The notes: a model not told the origin generated them from the sequence alone. A DNA stretch of 64,000 nt from Piliocolobus tephrosceles (GCF_002776525.5 NC_045434.1:118901075-118965074), one strand, 5' to 3'; positions 36,411 through 48,299 are shown, numbered from the stretch's first letter. Translations and numbers: made by a program.

Positions 36411-37254
36411 AAACGTTCTGAAAATGCATTTACTTATGGATTTCGGTTACATGTCATTGGATTACACCTAGTTATTTTTAATATTATGTGGTAATTCTGT
36501 GTGTATGCATGCATATTTATAACACTTGAAATTCAAAAATGATAAACAGAATACTTGAATATTATCCTAATGGAGATTAGTGATAGAATAAAACAGAACT
36601 AAAATCAATTACATAAGTAAACAATAGGGAAAAGATTTTAAAAAGTAGTTATTTCACAAGATTGAAGTTATTTTGTAATTTGTTTTAGAATCATATTTAA
36701 ATAATTATTACAGTGTATATTTTTATGTTAAAACTTTAAATGTGTCATATAGTGTGCGTGCATATAGATATCTATATATAAAACTCTTAAAAGTTGCAAG
36801 TGAATCCAACTTATATTTTGAAAATGACACTAATTGAATTGTATGTAATGTTTTAAGCTTGTTTTTTAAGTCTGCAGGAAACACTTGATTAATTGATATT
36901 TTGGGCAGCAAAGTTGATGTTCTAAACACTCTTAAAAATACAAACATAAAAAAGCAATTAAATGGAAAAAATGTTGATATGAAAGAAAGTCTAGAGTCTA
37001 CATCTAATGAGTCTACATTTGAGAATAAAGCAAGGAGAATAGGCAGGTATCTTGTTCTTAAACCAGTATGTGGCAGAAGAATCTATTCCCTCAAGCTGGT
37101 GACACACATAGTAGGTTCTCTGCTATATGAATAAGCAACAGGATGCAGTCACTGACTCAACCATACTGCTTACCTGTACTTGATATTTACTATATGAAAC
37201 CTCAAGGTTGGAATACAGCATGTATACTTTTTCTTTCCACTTGCTTCCACTTTC
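36411..37254. other. No recognisable feature
   Basis: AT-rich unassigned sequence. Small frames at 36723-36947 (minus) and 36901-37134 (plus) show no domain or codon signal. Confidence 0.5.
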
Positions 37255-37460
37255 CTCTAGGCTTGTTCTCTGCAAGGCACCATTCTAGGCTCTTTAAATA
37301 GATTCTAGCATTAAACCCTTAAGACAATTCTATTGTACATCTAATATCATCCTCCTCATTTTATAGAGATGAAAATCAAAGCTTAAATTACTCATCCAGT
37401 CACAAAAGGACAAAAATTAAAATTAAAACTCATTTCCAAATCCACTTTCCATTTTTTATA
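37255..37460 (-). mobile_element. MIR SINE, antisense, decayed
   Basis: Reverse-complement MIR order: 'gcaaggcaccattctaggctcttta', 'cattttatagagatgaaaatcaaagctta', 'actcatccagtcacaaaagg', 'actcatttccaaatccactt'. It is weak but positionally consistent. Confidence 0.65.
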
Positions 37461-38152
37461 TAAGAGCAGCTTAGGATGTACTAGGAAATCTCCATAATAC
37501 CAAAAACAATGCAATTTACCTTTGTTTTCTTAAAAATCTGTGATTCTGCCTCAGGTATTCCTATGAGCCAGCTTTACTGGCAAATTAATTAATTAAAAGT
37601 TTTTTGTTTTTTTTAATAAGTCCCCAGCTCCTTATTTACTGCCCCTTACCTATCCATAACTGATACTTGCTCTACCCCAAACACTGTGGTTTAATTTTCA
37701 CTTTTCTTTTTTTTGCCCAACCATATCCTCAATTCTAGAGCTAAAAATGAATATCAGACAATACAAATGACTGATATAAGCTTGTAGTGTTAACTTTGTG
37801 GTAAATATTTACATTTTAAAAAACTTCAAAGTCACAAGACAATGAATTTGTAGGGGAATCATTCATCAAGCTTTGAATTGAAAAAATGCTTCAGGATGAG
37901 TAACAGCAGTCCCTTCAGACAGTCCAGAACTGACACAATACAAAAAAGTAATCAGATTTTCTGCCTAAATTAAAACAACAATTAGAACTGGGTTACTCCT
38001 TTGGGTACATCAACATTCTGATAAAAACATGTCATCTAGACTGAACGTATGTCAAATCCAAAACATGTAGCTGATTCAAAAATAAATGTGAAATACCATC
38101 ACCAAAATGATAACTAAACTGAACACTCAGGGAATATATTAATAGCGGTAGG

Positions 38153-38176
38153 TTTTTTTTTTTTTTTTTTTTTTTT
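38153..38176. repeat. Poly(T)24 tract
   Basis: Twenty-four T residues in otherwise repeat-poor sequence. No Alu or L1 head follows on the right (the next text is 'cattttttctgttcatt'), so it is either a free homopolymer expansion or the tail of a very short antisense retrotransposition. Confidence 0.95.
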
Positions 38177-38267
38177 CATTTTTTCTGTTCATTAAGGAAT
38201 CCAATTTGAGCAATGGTAACTATCTGAAATTGTCTTTCTATTAACAATCATACACTTTCTATTAACA

Positions 38268-38301
38268 ATAATGTACAACAATTGTACATTATAATGTACA
38301 A
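38268..38301. repeat. Overlapping perfect palindromes (cruciform-prone)
   Basis: Positions 38282-38301 (ttgtacattataatgtacaa) are a perfect 20-bp palindrome. Positions 38268-38292 form a second hairpin with 11-bp arms and a 3-nt loop sharing the same central arm. A direct repeat 'tttctattaacaat' (38235-38248 and 38256-38269) lies just upstream. Confidence 0.9.
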
Positions 38302-40084
38302 TATAATATAATACACAATTCTACCAGATTTATGTAAGGAAACATAACAAAAAATAGTGACTAAAGTAGGCCATTTCAATACCAAATGCAAACTAAACTT
38401 TAAGAATGTTAAATATTTTAAAAATTATTCGGTGAATTCTAAAGATGTAGAGATCAAAATTGTAAGCATGGATGATACAAAGTAACATTACAATGTGATA
38501 CTACACCCAAGTTCCAATGGCTATTGTGATAGAAAATAATCTTTATCATTTAAATTCACAGAATGGTTAGATTCAGACCCTAAAGAAATAAGAACAAAAT
38601 ATTGCAAAGACAAATGTATGTCATTGTCAATCACAAAAGCTTAGTAAATGTGAATTAGTAATTAATTATTGAATTAACTTTCAATTTGTAATTAAATTAA
38701 TGATATTTATCAAATCAGATTACTATATAGAGGAAAAGAAACATGGGAGTTCTCCTTTTTTGTTAGTTGTCCATCAATTCTTGGGTTGTTTCACTAAAGC
38801 TAAATAACTCCTCCAGCATAATTTCCAGCAATTGGACTACTCTATTTCAATGGAACCTAGTACATTTTTTTTTCCCCCCCAACTGACTGGCATTCGATTG
38901 AACACAAAAGCTAATTCTATAACTAGCACCAGCAAATCTTACCTATACTGCTCACCTGACCTTTAATCTCAGGTAGCAATAAGAAGTTAAAATGTTTCAC
39001 TGTTCTCAATTACTATGTATTTACACAGTCTTTGCATTCCAAAAAATAATGTTAGATGCCCAACATGATATTTGTGACTTTCTTAAATGTCAAATAGCAA
39101 TATTAAATAGAGTAGCCTTCACATTACGCCAGGTCTCCCAATTGAGTTTTTTCTAACGACACATCGATGAGATTGTTATCGTTATTCCTACTAACTCCCA
39201 GTGTTCTGAAGTCATCTACAGAATATTTCACACTCCAATCATTCATGGCATTACTGCAACAGGAAGATTACAGGAATACTGCTTTATGCTGTCTACCCAG
39301 TAATTAAACCTCTCTTAAAATGAATAGTGCATTTTTAATAGTTTCTCTGGAGGTTTCACGAACAACATATGTTCTTTTAAGCAAGAGCTCATCTTTCATC
39401 AACACCTAAATTCACACCAAGGCTCAGTGGCTCTTTGCAGTTGGACGCCTGCACATTATATCATCCATCATCCTGGCACAGCCGCAGTCATGGAACAGAG
39501 GCATTAACCTGTCACAGTGTGATTCAGAAAGAAATGTGGTTTTCAAAGAAGCTTCAGTTTGGCTACCAGACCAGAGCTATAAAGTGTGTGAGGTATGTGC
39601 ATGGGTGTGTATGCAAATATGCGTCAAATTGAGACTTAAAATTCACATTGAAAGAAAAAATCACAGACTGTCTAAAAAACAGCTTCAAGCAGTTTAACAA
39701 CAAAGCTATTTCCTTGTATGATATTTCATTCTTCTTTGGCTTAGCACATTTCTATTCACCTGTGATCACTGAGCTAATTTCTAAGTTTATATGCAAACAG
39801 GGAAAATGGTCTCACAGACTTAGAAATCATAGTTCAAAAGACACAGGCAGCCTAAGGTGCACACGCAACACAGAACACCATCCCTAGGGGATGCAAAGAA
39901 AATATTCCAGTCCAGGTCATGGTGAACTTCTGTTCTATAACAATCTGTTTACTGATATCCTGAACAAGGGTGTCAGTAAATCCAGTCTGAAATACTTTTA
40001 ACTAGCACATGTTTTACACAGAGGTCTGAGAATTATTAATTTCTGGGATCTGTACATTGATTTATAAAGATATTATTTTGGTTA

Positions 40085-40225
40085 GAATCCTGGTCCTAAC
40101 ACCTTCCAACTATGTGGGCTTGAACAATTTACTGAAGTTTTCTGTGCCTCTGTTTTACCCTCTTTAAACTAGAAATAATATCTGTGCCTACATCATGGAA
40201 CTATTGAGAGTATTAAATAGTTTTT
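40085..40225 (+). mobile_element. MIR SINE, sense
   Basis: Blocks 'gaatcctggtcctaacacctt', 'aactatgtgggcttgaacaattta', 'tttctgtgcctctgttttacc', 'ctgtgcctacatcatggaa' and 'attgagagtattaaat' follow MIR order and spacing closely. Confidence 0.85.
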
Positions 40226-40627
40226 TTCTTTGCCGTAAAACACACACAATCCTCCAAACTTAACAAATGGGAAACAAAAGTAACTTCAGTGGGTTATTTC
40301 ATGTATTTCATGTGAGAATAGTAACCAACCATTTTCCACTGCTGATCAATGGACCCAGGCATTTTGTGTATGAGAAGGTGCTTTGGGTTGAGTTTTCCCC
40401 CAACAGAATATGTTGAAGTCCTAAACCCTAGTGCCTCAGAATTTAACCATATTTGGAAATAGGATAATTTTAGATGTTATTAGTTAAGATGAAGTCATAT
40501 AGGAGTAAGGTGGCCTTTTTAAGTCAATATGACTGGTGTTCTTACAAGAAGAGAAGAGACACATGGGAAAGATAGGAATATGAAAATGAAGCTGTGTTGC
40601 TACTACCCAAGAAATGTCTGGAGCTAC

Positions 40628-41544
40628 TGTTTTTTGTTTGTTTGTTTGTTTGTTTTTGTTTTTGTGACGGAGTCTCACTCTGTCGCCCTGACTGGAGTGC
40701 AGTGGCGTGATCTCGGCTCACTGCAAGCTCCGCCTCCCGGGTTCAAGCCATTCTCTTGCCGCAGGGGCCGGGGTGTTTGTGCCGGTTTTCTTTTTTTTTT
40801 TTTAGTACAGACGGGGTTTCACCGTGTTGGCAAAGTTGGTCTCGATCTCCGCCAGGTTGGTCTCCATCTCCTGACCCCGTGATCCGCCCACCTTGGCCTC
40901 CCAAAGTGCTGGGATTACAGGCGTGAGCCACCGCGCCCGGTCTGGAGCTACTGTTACTGGATCACTAGTCTCATTTACCTGCTGCATGGTATCAGAGCAG
41001 TACACTGAAACAGCAGGAGTTACAACAGGAAAAGAGTTTGATAATCATCAGGCAGCCTAACTGACGAAGAGGTAAGAAGTACTCTTAAACTCGTCTCCCT
41101 GAGGGGTTCTGGGCTGGAGCGAATAAGGGAATTGTGGCAGGCAAAGGGCTGGAAGATTGGGTTCACTGATTGCTCAGAAAAAGGGGGTAAAATTACCATG
41201 ATGTGGAAACTGCATTCTTCACTGAGTCAGCTCCTCAGTGGGAGATCTCAGACTAGCTGGCAATGGGAGTTTTGCTGGCATATGAGATCTGAGAAGCATC
41301 TTAAATAGAAAACTTGAGGTTTCTCAAGGTAAAAGATGTTTTCTGTGGGAACAATTAAGGGAAGTTAGTGCCTTGTGATCTGGTCTACTTGACTTAAACG
41401 GGCAAAAAACAACTGTAAGGAAGTGAACCAAAGGGCAGACAGGCTGGTTAAAAGTTAATGCCAAGCCATAACTCTATTCTAGGCTTATACTTTGCTAAAA
41501 AAGACCTGTCAATGGATTATATTAACTTTATGAGGATGTTTTCA
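40628..41544. mobile_element. Solo LTR (about 590 bp without the Alu), class I-like, inside the MLT1 LTR
   Basis: Starts TGTTactgg, ends gttttCA and is flanked by the 4-bp repeat ctac (40624-40627 and 41545-41548). A 4-bp target duplication with TG...CA ends points to a gammaretrovirus-like (ERV1) LTR. The internal text ('aaacagcaggagttacaacagg', 'ttcttcactgagtcagctcc') looks like LTR U3/R, but I cannot name the family. No flanking internal region remains, so it is a solo LTR from homologous recombination between LTRs. Confidence 0.72.
40632..40940 (-). mobile_element. AluY-like SINE, antisense, internally rearranged
   Basis: Bounded by an exact 15-bp target duplication, tctggagctactgtt (40617-40631 and 40941-40955). 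The head is (GTTT)n/T-rich and the 5' end retains CpG-rich 'gagccaccgcgcccgg', so it is relatively young. The right-monomer/linker section differs from any ordinary Alu: 40757-40807 reads 'ttgccgcaggggccggggtg' then 'ttgtgccggttttc' plus a T run in place of the usual linker. A segment around 40829-40872 is partly duplicated (ggtctcgatctcc / ggtctccatctcc). This looks like a template switch or repair patch. Confidence 0.92.
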
Positions 41545-41725
41545 CTACCAGAAGCTAAATAAGAAAAGAGTCATCCTCCCCTAGAGGATTTAGAAGGAGC
41601 TTGGCCTTGCCAACACCTTGAGTTTGGACTTCTAAGCTTCCAAAACTGTGAGATAATAAATTTCTGTTGGGTTAAACTATCCGGTTTCTGTCACTTTGTT
41701 ACAGCAGTCCCAGCCAACGAATCCA

Positions 41726-42534
41726 GATTTGCCATCTATTTACTAAATCTCAGTTGCAGAGCAATGTCTTCTAACATGAAGATGGGGTGAAATTGCTAGC
41801 ATTTTATTAGTCTATTTGCGTTTTTCACATCATCTTGAAACAGTTATGTTTTTTCACAACATTATAAAATTAGCAGAGATATTAATATATTTTAGGAAGA
41901 ATTTTAGAACATTTTTAGATTAAGATAATACATATGTAATACGTACATATATGTACACATTATTTTAATTAGAAATATATTATTGTATATTTTTAATTAA
42001 AATAATTAAAAGTAAAATACTAAAATGTATTTTTAATTATTTTATATATAATTATATATAAACATTTTCTGTAGGACTATGGTCTTTCTCGTTTATAATG
42101 TATTATTTAATGTTTTGTTTTATTTTAATCTCTCTCTTGTCTTTTTTTATATTTTGTTAGTTTATTGAGCTTCTCAAAAGTCTTTAGTATAGTTTGATCT
42201 AGTACTTTGTTTCTCAAGGTTTTTGGTCTTTATTGAGGTAGAATTTATTTACAAAAAATATTTTAAATTAAAATATAGTGACTTTCGTTAAATATTTACA
42301 TAACTATTTCAAAAATTTGGAATGTTAATGAAATTTTATCTTTAGAAATCCATGTACATACATATATAAATGTTGTAAACTTTGTGAACATTTCCTAATT
42401 ATTTATAACACTGCACTGATATTTGATATCCATCAAATATTAGTCCCAGTAATATTTCAAACAGCATAAACTATCTTCAATATATATAATGGCTGATTGA
42501 TTAATTTATAGTATAAATTTTTAACAAACAATAG
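41726..42534. other. Very AT-rich, possible old L1M traces only
   Basis: Dominated by A/T with TA-rich tracts. A stretch at 42225-42330 ('tattgaggtagaatttattta') weakly resembles an antisense L1M 3' end but is too decayed to assert. Confidence 0.45.
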
Positions 42535-42544
42535 TAAATGTAAG

Positions 42545-42849
42545 GATTTGTTTGTTTGTTTGTTTTGAGATGGAGTTTCGCTCTTGTTGCACAGGCTGGA
42601 GTGCAATGGTGCAATCTGGGCTCACTGAAACCTCTGCCTCCCGGGTTCAAGCAATTCTCCTCCGTCAGCCTCCTGAGTAGCTGGGATTACAGGAACCCCC
42701 CACCATGCTCAGCTAGTTTTTGTATTTTTAGTACAGAGGGAGTTTCACCATGTTGGTCAGGCTGGTCTCAAACTCCTGACCTCAGGTGCTCTACTTGCCA
42801 TGGCCTCCCAAAGTACTGGGATTACAGGCATGAGCCACCACACCTGGCC
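42545..42849 (-). mobile_element. Alu SINE, full length, antisense (AluS-like)
   Basis: A (GTTT)n head then complete reverse-complement Alu ending 'ccaccacacctggcc'. Exact 10-bp target duplication taaatgtaag at 42535-42544 and 42850-42859. The 98-residue frame through it is the usual antisense-Alu open frame. Confidence 0.95.
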
Positions 42850-42859
42850 TAAATGTAAG

Positions 42860-43349
42860 TTTTTAAAATATGATTAAGTTAGAAATGTTAATCTTATAGA
42901 GAATCCTATGTAATTTTAAGATGTATTGACTTCTTTATTAAAATCATTTTAAAAAATGAAGTTCAGAACTAATGAGCAAATGAATGAATTTAATAACAAA
43001 AGGGAACTATGGTTACAGAACTTAATTAAATGGCATTGCTTGTGAAAAATCATATTTGTTTTGTATTGGTACCAAAGAGAATAATAGAACTCATCTGTTC
43101 TGTTTGATGGTATTTTATTCTGAAAATTTAATTCACTTGTTAAAAGTGTATTAAAAATATTTATATAATATATTTTAGTTCTAGACAAATCACATAGGCT
43201 TTAAAATGGCAATTAACAGATTTTTGTTAACAATAACTAGAGCCATACATATGAGTAATTAATACAAGTTATGCTATAATTTTTAAACATTTAATAAAGG
43301 AAATAATATCTATTCATTTGCTGAAAATATAATTAGTTTTGCCATTTTA
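42860..43349. other. No recognisable feature
   Basis: AT-rich unassigned sequence. The minus-strand frame at 42949-43188 has no features. Confidence 0.5.
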
Positions 43350-43500
43350 AATAGATTTATTGATCAATAATTAACATAGAGTACACAGTACATTATTAAA
43401 TTTTATAATTTGATAAATTTAGTTATATATAAACCTGTGAAACCATCACCATTGTCAAGATAATCAACATATACATCACTCTATTTATTTTTGCTTTAAA
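43350..43500 (-). mobile_element. L1M 3' end fragment, antisense
   Basis: 'agatttattgatcaataattaacatagagtac' followed by 'aaacctgtgaaaccatcacc' and 'gtcaagataatcaacatatac' is the reverse complement of an L1M 3' UTR segment. Confidence 0.72.
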
Positions 43501-43617
43501 ATTATATTGAAGAGATGCCACTATTTAAAAAAAAAAATTCTCATATATAACCATGTAGTTAGAAATTTTCAGTCCTCTTCATTATTTCGTGTAGACACAG
43601 TTTTGAAGCAGCTTCAT

Positions 43618-44240
43618 TGTCTGAAGTATTACCTGGAGTTCTTTGTCTCACGACCAAGGAAAATAAGGAGAATGGGCACCAAGGGTGAGTTTGGAGCAAA
43701 AGTTTAATAAGCAAAAGAGGAAAGTTCTCCACAGCGGAAAGGGGGCCCAAAAGAGTGGTCCTGACTGGTCTGCAGGCCATTTTGGACAAAGTACCACTAA
43801 GAAAGAGGTATGAGAGTGTGAAGAACCAATTGGAGGCTGAGGTGAATGCTAGGCTCGGGACCTTGGCCCAGGACCAATTAGGGGCTGAAGTAATAATTCG
43901 CCCTATGTAAATGAAGGCTTAGCCTGCACCAATTATAGAAAGACAGTCATATGTAAAATAGGGGAAAAGTAAAAGATCAATAGGTGAAAGGTAAGAGATT
44001 AAGGTGTGCCAAGGAGAGATAAATGTGTCCAAAAAAGGGAGGAATTTGGTCATTTGGGTTCAAATACTGTTTCCGTTCAAGGACATGGGTTCTATTCTTA
44101 TCTGGGGCCTGCATTTTTATTTTCAGGCTGTTCTTTAGAGGAATTTTGCCAAGGACCCACCCTAACTGCCTGCCTGCCAAGTTTTTTATTTTCTTCTTTC
44201 TTAGTTTGATTTGGTATAATTTCCTTCTTACTGAAAAGTT
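43618..44240 (-). mobile_element. Endogenous-retroviral LTR-like sequence, antisense
   Basis: Begins 'tgtctgaagtattacctgg' and includes 'gagttctttgtctca', 'gggtgagtttggagcaaaag', 'ggtcctgactggtctgcagg', two 'aattggaggctgaggtga'-type blocks and 'ttcttatctggggcctgc'. It is much less AT-rich than its flanks. This resembles an antisense ERV1-type LTR; family and right end are uncertain. Frames crossing it on both strands are not credible genes. Confidence 0.62.
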
Positions 44241-44718
44241 TTAGTTAACATTTCAATAAATTTCTATGGAATCAATTTTTCAAATTACTGCTTTCTTCTC
44301 TATGTATTTAATTTATTTAATATTAATTATTGAAATAGATTCTCTTAAAGATTACATAATATTTCTTTAGAAAGAGCTATCTCAAATTTATAATCTTTGG
44401 TGACACATCCCTGATTACTTCTGGCATGCTGTATGAATGAAGAATAGAGAGAATGGAATCGTGTCAGCAGGCATTTGCAGAGTGTGCAAGCAATGAGGCA
44501 GGTATCGATGGCATTCACTTCACCACTTATTGAATGCCCCTTATTTTGACATTAGTCTCATCTATTTTTTTTCTGAGGCTGTGCTTTTGGTAGTGGTAGT
44601 GGTTGAAAAATGGTTTATATGAGGGGAAATATTTTCTAAATTTGCAATCAGTTTTCCTTTGTCAAGTTATTGCTTAGTAATTTAGTTCAATTTGGACGGC
44701 ATGTTATAAGAATGTATA
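44241..44718. other. No recognisable feature
   Basis: AT-rich unassigned sequence between an LTR-like segment and an Alu. Confidence 0.5.
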
Positions 44719-45001
44719 GGCTGGGTGAGGTGGCTCATGCCTGTAATCCCAACACTTTGGGATGCTGAAGCAGGTGCATCACCTGAGGTAGGGAGCTTGA
44801 GCCCAGCCTGACCAACATGGAGAAACCCTGTCTGTACTAAAAACACAAAATAGCTGGATGTGGTGATGCGTGCCTGTAATCTCAGCTACTCAGGAGGCTA
44901 AGGCAGGGGAATTGCTTGAACCCGGGAGGCGGAGGTTGCAGTGAGCCAAGATCACGTCATTACATTCCAGCCTGGACAACAAGAGGGAAACTCTGTCTCA
45001 A

Positions 45002-45002
<1 letters not shown>
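44719..45002 (+). mobile_element. Alu SINE, sense (AluS-like)
   Basis: Full sense Alu starting 'ggctgggtgaggtggctcat' and ending 'aactctgtctcaaaa', with many CpG-decay substitutions. Its tail has become an AAT microsatellite. A clear target duplication is not visible. Confidence 0.94.

Positions 45003-45047
<45 letters not shown>
45003..45047. repeat. (AAT)n microsatellite in an Alu tail
   Basis: About 15 AAT/ATA units immediately follow the Alu A-tail. This is a common birthplace for AAT repeats, and the site is likely length-polymorphic. Confidence 0.96.
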
Positions 45048-45051
<4 letters not shown>

Positions 45052-46469
45052 TAACATAAATAAAAAATTAAAAAAGGATGTCTCAAAGTTTTTAGCACAT
45101 TGTCATTTGTCATTTTCTACTCTAGATGAAGCTTCAAGTGCTAGAAGGTAAATCTGTAGGTATAAATAGAAATATTAATACAGAATTATATACTTAAAAT
45201 AACTAAATCTCAGTAAACCTTCCTTCATAGAGTTTGTTTTGATTTGATGTTAAGAGGGATACCAGAAACAAATACTACTATGAAAAAGAATGGCCATGTC
45301 TATTTTACTTATATTTATAAAAAATCAGAAAATAAAGATATGACTTTAAAAGAAGAAAAAAATAGTGGTTTTTCCAATGAGGATGATTGTTCTAGGGATT
45401 ATGAATCTCAGATGCTTAATTGATTAATTAATTTCACCAAAATGTATGGTATATGTATGAAACAAAGTAACAAGTGCTGAATATATAGAGATAATGTGAT
45501 TTTCATTATTAATTTTGGCACTATCCCTTAATGTGTACAATATTGTTCATTGCCATTTAACTTATTCATTTATGTATTCTAAAACTTTAGTTAAGATTTT
45601 GCCATCTGAAAGTTATAATTAGACTATTTTGCTTATTATTCTTTATCATTTTAACAGCTCATTGCTTTCAGGAGAAAGGTGATTTATTTTTAATACTAAC
45701 CTCTTAGCACTCCAGTGGCATTCTCTGTGACTTTTACTTTAAACATCACTTGCTTCACTAATAGCAATGAAGCCTTTGCAGATGAAATCAATATGTCACC
45801 CTTTTAATTCTAAGTTGAATAAGATGATTTTTTCCCAAGAAAAATCTGTCTTTATTTTAATTTCAAAGATGTCACATAATTATAACAAACTAATTATCTT
45901 ATAAAATGTCTTCAGTATGTGTCAGTTACTGAGAAACATTTAAAAACTTGTATTACTTTAACATAAAATTAAGAAATAAGATTGAGACAGTCACCTGCAG
46001 CAAAGATTTATCTGATACTCTAAAGCAATGAATATTGAATTAATATGGAATTGTGAACAATGTCATAGGACAGGAGACACGGTTGGGTATATCAGGACAA
46101 CTCTATATTTCACTAGTGTGCTATTTTAAGGAGAAATGGGCATATGAATGAATGTTGAATGAAAACAATTAATTTCATAGATAAATAAATTTTATCTGGA
46201 AAACTGCATTGAGGAAGCATTATATGGAAAGTGAATTATAGTGATATAATTTGAATTTAAAAGCATTTATTTTACGGCAAACAAAGTGGAACATTAAAAA
46301 TTATTGGGATTTTTAAATAAAATCAACACATTCCTAAAGTCTGGCAAATAATCCTGAAAACTTGCAGACTTATAAAAATTATTTGAAGGATATGCTCATA
46401 TGTGTATCTTAAAAATATCACAGGTAGTTGCTGAAATATTTCACTGTATTTACTTCAGTTTTAGGATAG
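45048..46469. other. No recognisable feature
   Basis: AT-rich, apparently unique sequence with no credible frame. Confidence 0.5.
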
Positions 46470-46745
46470 GCAAGGAAATCTCTTTGGAAAAGTGACACTT
46501 GAATATAAACCTGAATATAAGCCCACTAGTCCAAGCCCAGTGAGTTTAATAAACACGAGAAGTAGTGAGAAAGAGAGAGAAGAAGCAGCAAGATGAGTGT
46601 GGTGAGTGAGGCTGGGAGCAATCAGACTGGCTGTGTAGATCATTGTAAGGTCTTTGACTCTTACCCTGAGTAAAAGAGAAAGCCATTAGTAGGTTTTGTG
46701 CAAAGAGTGGCATGATCTGACATATATTCGATACTCATTTTGCAG
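46470..46745 (-). mobile_element. L2 LINE fragment, antisense
   Basis: Order of 'gacacttgaatataaacctgaat', a GA-rich stretch, 'tgtagatcattgtaaggtctttgactcttacc', 'gagaaagccattagtagg' and 'agagtggcatgatctgac' matches the reverse complement of the L2 ORF2/3' region. A similar but separate copy lies at 48300-49080. Confidence 0.75.
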
Positions 46746-47254
46746 AGGGTTCTTTTTTTCCTTAGGTTTATGAAACCATCAATCTACACAGTTAAATTTC
46801 CAAATGCGCATGAATTCCCAAAATTCTTGATACCAGTTATATATCTCAAATTTATATAATCTACCCACAATTTCTAGAATTTATATGACCAAAAGTATTA
46901 TATAATTTTTATACAGCCAGAAGATACAGTTTTACAAACATTATTCTGCAAAGATACTTTAATCAGAGTTTTTCTTTAATACTGTAGAGCAAAAGTTAAA
47001 TACCAAATTAGAAAAGCCATTGATTGAAAGACTTTGTACTTACACAAAAAGAGGTCTGAGATATCAATTCAATGCCTTTACATAAATCCTTCATAATTTA
47101 TACAAGCTGTCAAGAATTATTATTAACATTTATTTCACATTTACTTCTATAGCTACTGATTTTTATATACCAGAAGATGGTGAATATTTCTTATGACTTT
47201 TCCCTAAAATGTTTATAGTTTCAGCTTGCTTTTAGATCTATCTCATTTTAACAG
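46746..47254. other. No recognisable feature
   Basis: AT-rich unassigned sequence. Confidence 0.5.
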
Positions 47255-47445
47255 AAGTGTGTGTGTGTTTGTGTTTGTGTGAGGCAAGGTTCAAATTCAT
47301 TTATTTGATATGTGGATATCCAGTTGTTTCAGCTCCATTTCTTGTAAAAAATATTTCCCCATTAAATTCTTTTAGCACTTTCATTAAAAAACAATTAATC
47401 TTGTGTTCATTTATTTATAGGCTTGCACTTATTTTAACTGTATAA
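47255..47445 (-). mobile_element. L1M ORF2 fragment, antisense
   Basis: 'tatgtggatatccagttgtttcagctcc' then 'atatttccccattaaattctt' and 'caattaatcttgtgttcattta' is the decayed antisense L1 ORF2 segment also seen at 24530-24640. Confidence 0.68.
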
Positions 47446-48299
47446 AGAAATATATTTGTATAAATAGAAATAAAAATGTCAAGAAACTGTAAACCAAATT
47501 CATTTGTATGACATAGATTGAAAATATTAATCAATTTTAGTCATATATTCTAATTAATAATACTGGAATACATGCTTTTTATCTTACACTTATTAAGTTT
47601 ATGTATAATGTTAAATGAATAAAAATTTGAAAGTTTATTTTTAAAACATAATTTTCTCATGGAAGAAATAAAATAACCCTTTTGAAAGGTCAAATTTTCA
47701 TTTTCTACCAGTCAGCATTTTAAAATTTCTCTCAATATTAATTCGTTTGAAAAGATTAATTCATAATGTTTGTTGAAACACCCAAAGAAAATATTTACCA
47801 GGTCATTTTGAAAGAAATATGCTCATTTTTATGCAGATTACTGCTGATTTATCTGAAAAAAATGTTGAAATCAAATTGTCTTCTGGGATCAGTTATTACA
47901 GTTGCAAGCAACATCGACTGAAGTCATTTAATATAAAATTTTTATTACGGCATTTTTTGTCATTTCTCTATGGCCTTTAAAGATTTGACATTTTAGGAAA
48001 TACAACATCAATCAAATGTGTAAATATATACTTAATCATTTTCTGTTTATTTTTCACACTATCAAAATAGTATTCCTTTGGTAATGCTATATTAACTAGA
48101 CTTTAGATATAATTTTGTATGTGTTACAATTATGTGATATGTTTAAACAACTAATGAAATCAGTTTATATTCATTTGTTAGGATATTATTTTTCAAATGC
48201 AAATAATTATAGATTTTTTTTGAACTGTGGTTTTTACACTTTGGAGATATTTTAGATTCAGTGTCCAAATGATTTGACATTGTCCTCTGATAGATCTGG
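47446..48299. other. No recognisable feature
   Basis: AT-rich unassigned sequence. Confidence 0.5.

Larger units (their letters stand above)
37461..40084. other. Repeat-poor unassigned stretch
   Basis: About 2.6 kb lacking any Alu, L1, LTR or MIR blocks I can recognise. It is among the longer repeat-free runs here. It contains a T24 run, a strong palindrome cluster (38268-38301) and, at 39441-39592, a short frame bounded by an acceptor-like and a donor-like site (see findings). Confidence 0.5.
40383..41725 (+). mobile_element. MLT1-type LTR, split by nested insertions
   Basis: The left part (to 40627) has 'atatgttgaagtcctaa', 'cctcagaatttaaccatatttgg', 'tatgactggtgttcttacaag', then 'caagaaatgtctggagctac'. 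The right part (41545-41725) resumes with 'ctaccagaagct', 'gccaacaccttgagtttgga', 'aaactgtgagataataaatttctg' and ends 'ccaacgaatcca'. Read together these form one MLT1 LTR. The middle (40628-41544) is a younger LTR that itself carries an Alu. Confidence 0.87.

Noticed and set aside
43507..44244. Cluster of short overlapping frames
   Set aside because: They lie in LTR-like sequence on both strands, which explains the lower AT content. Nothing gene-like is seen.
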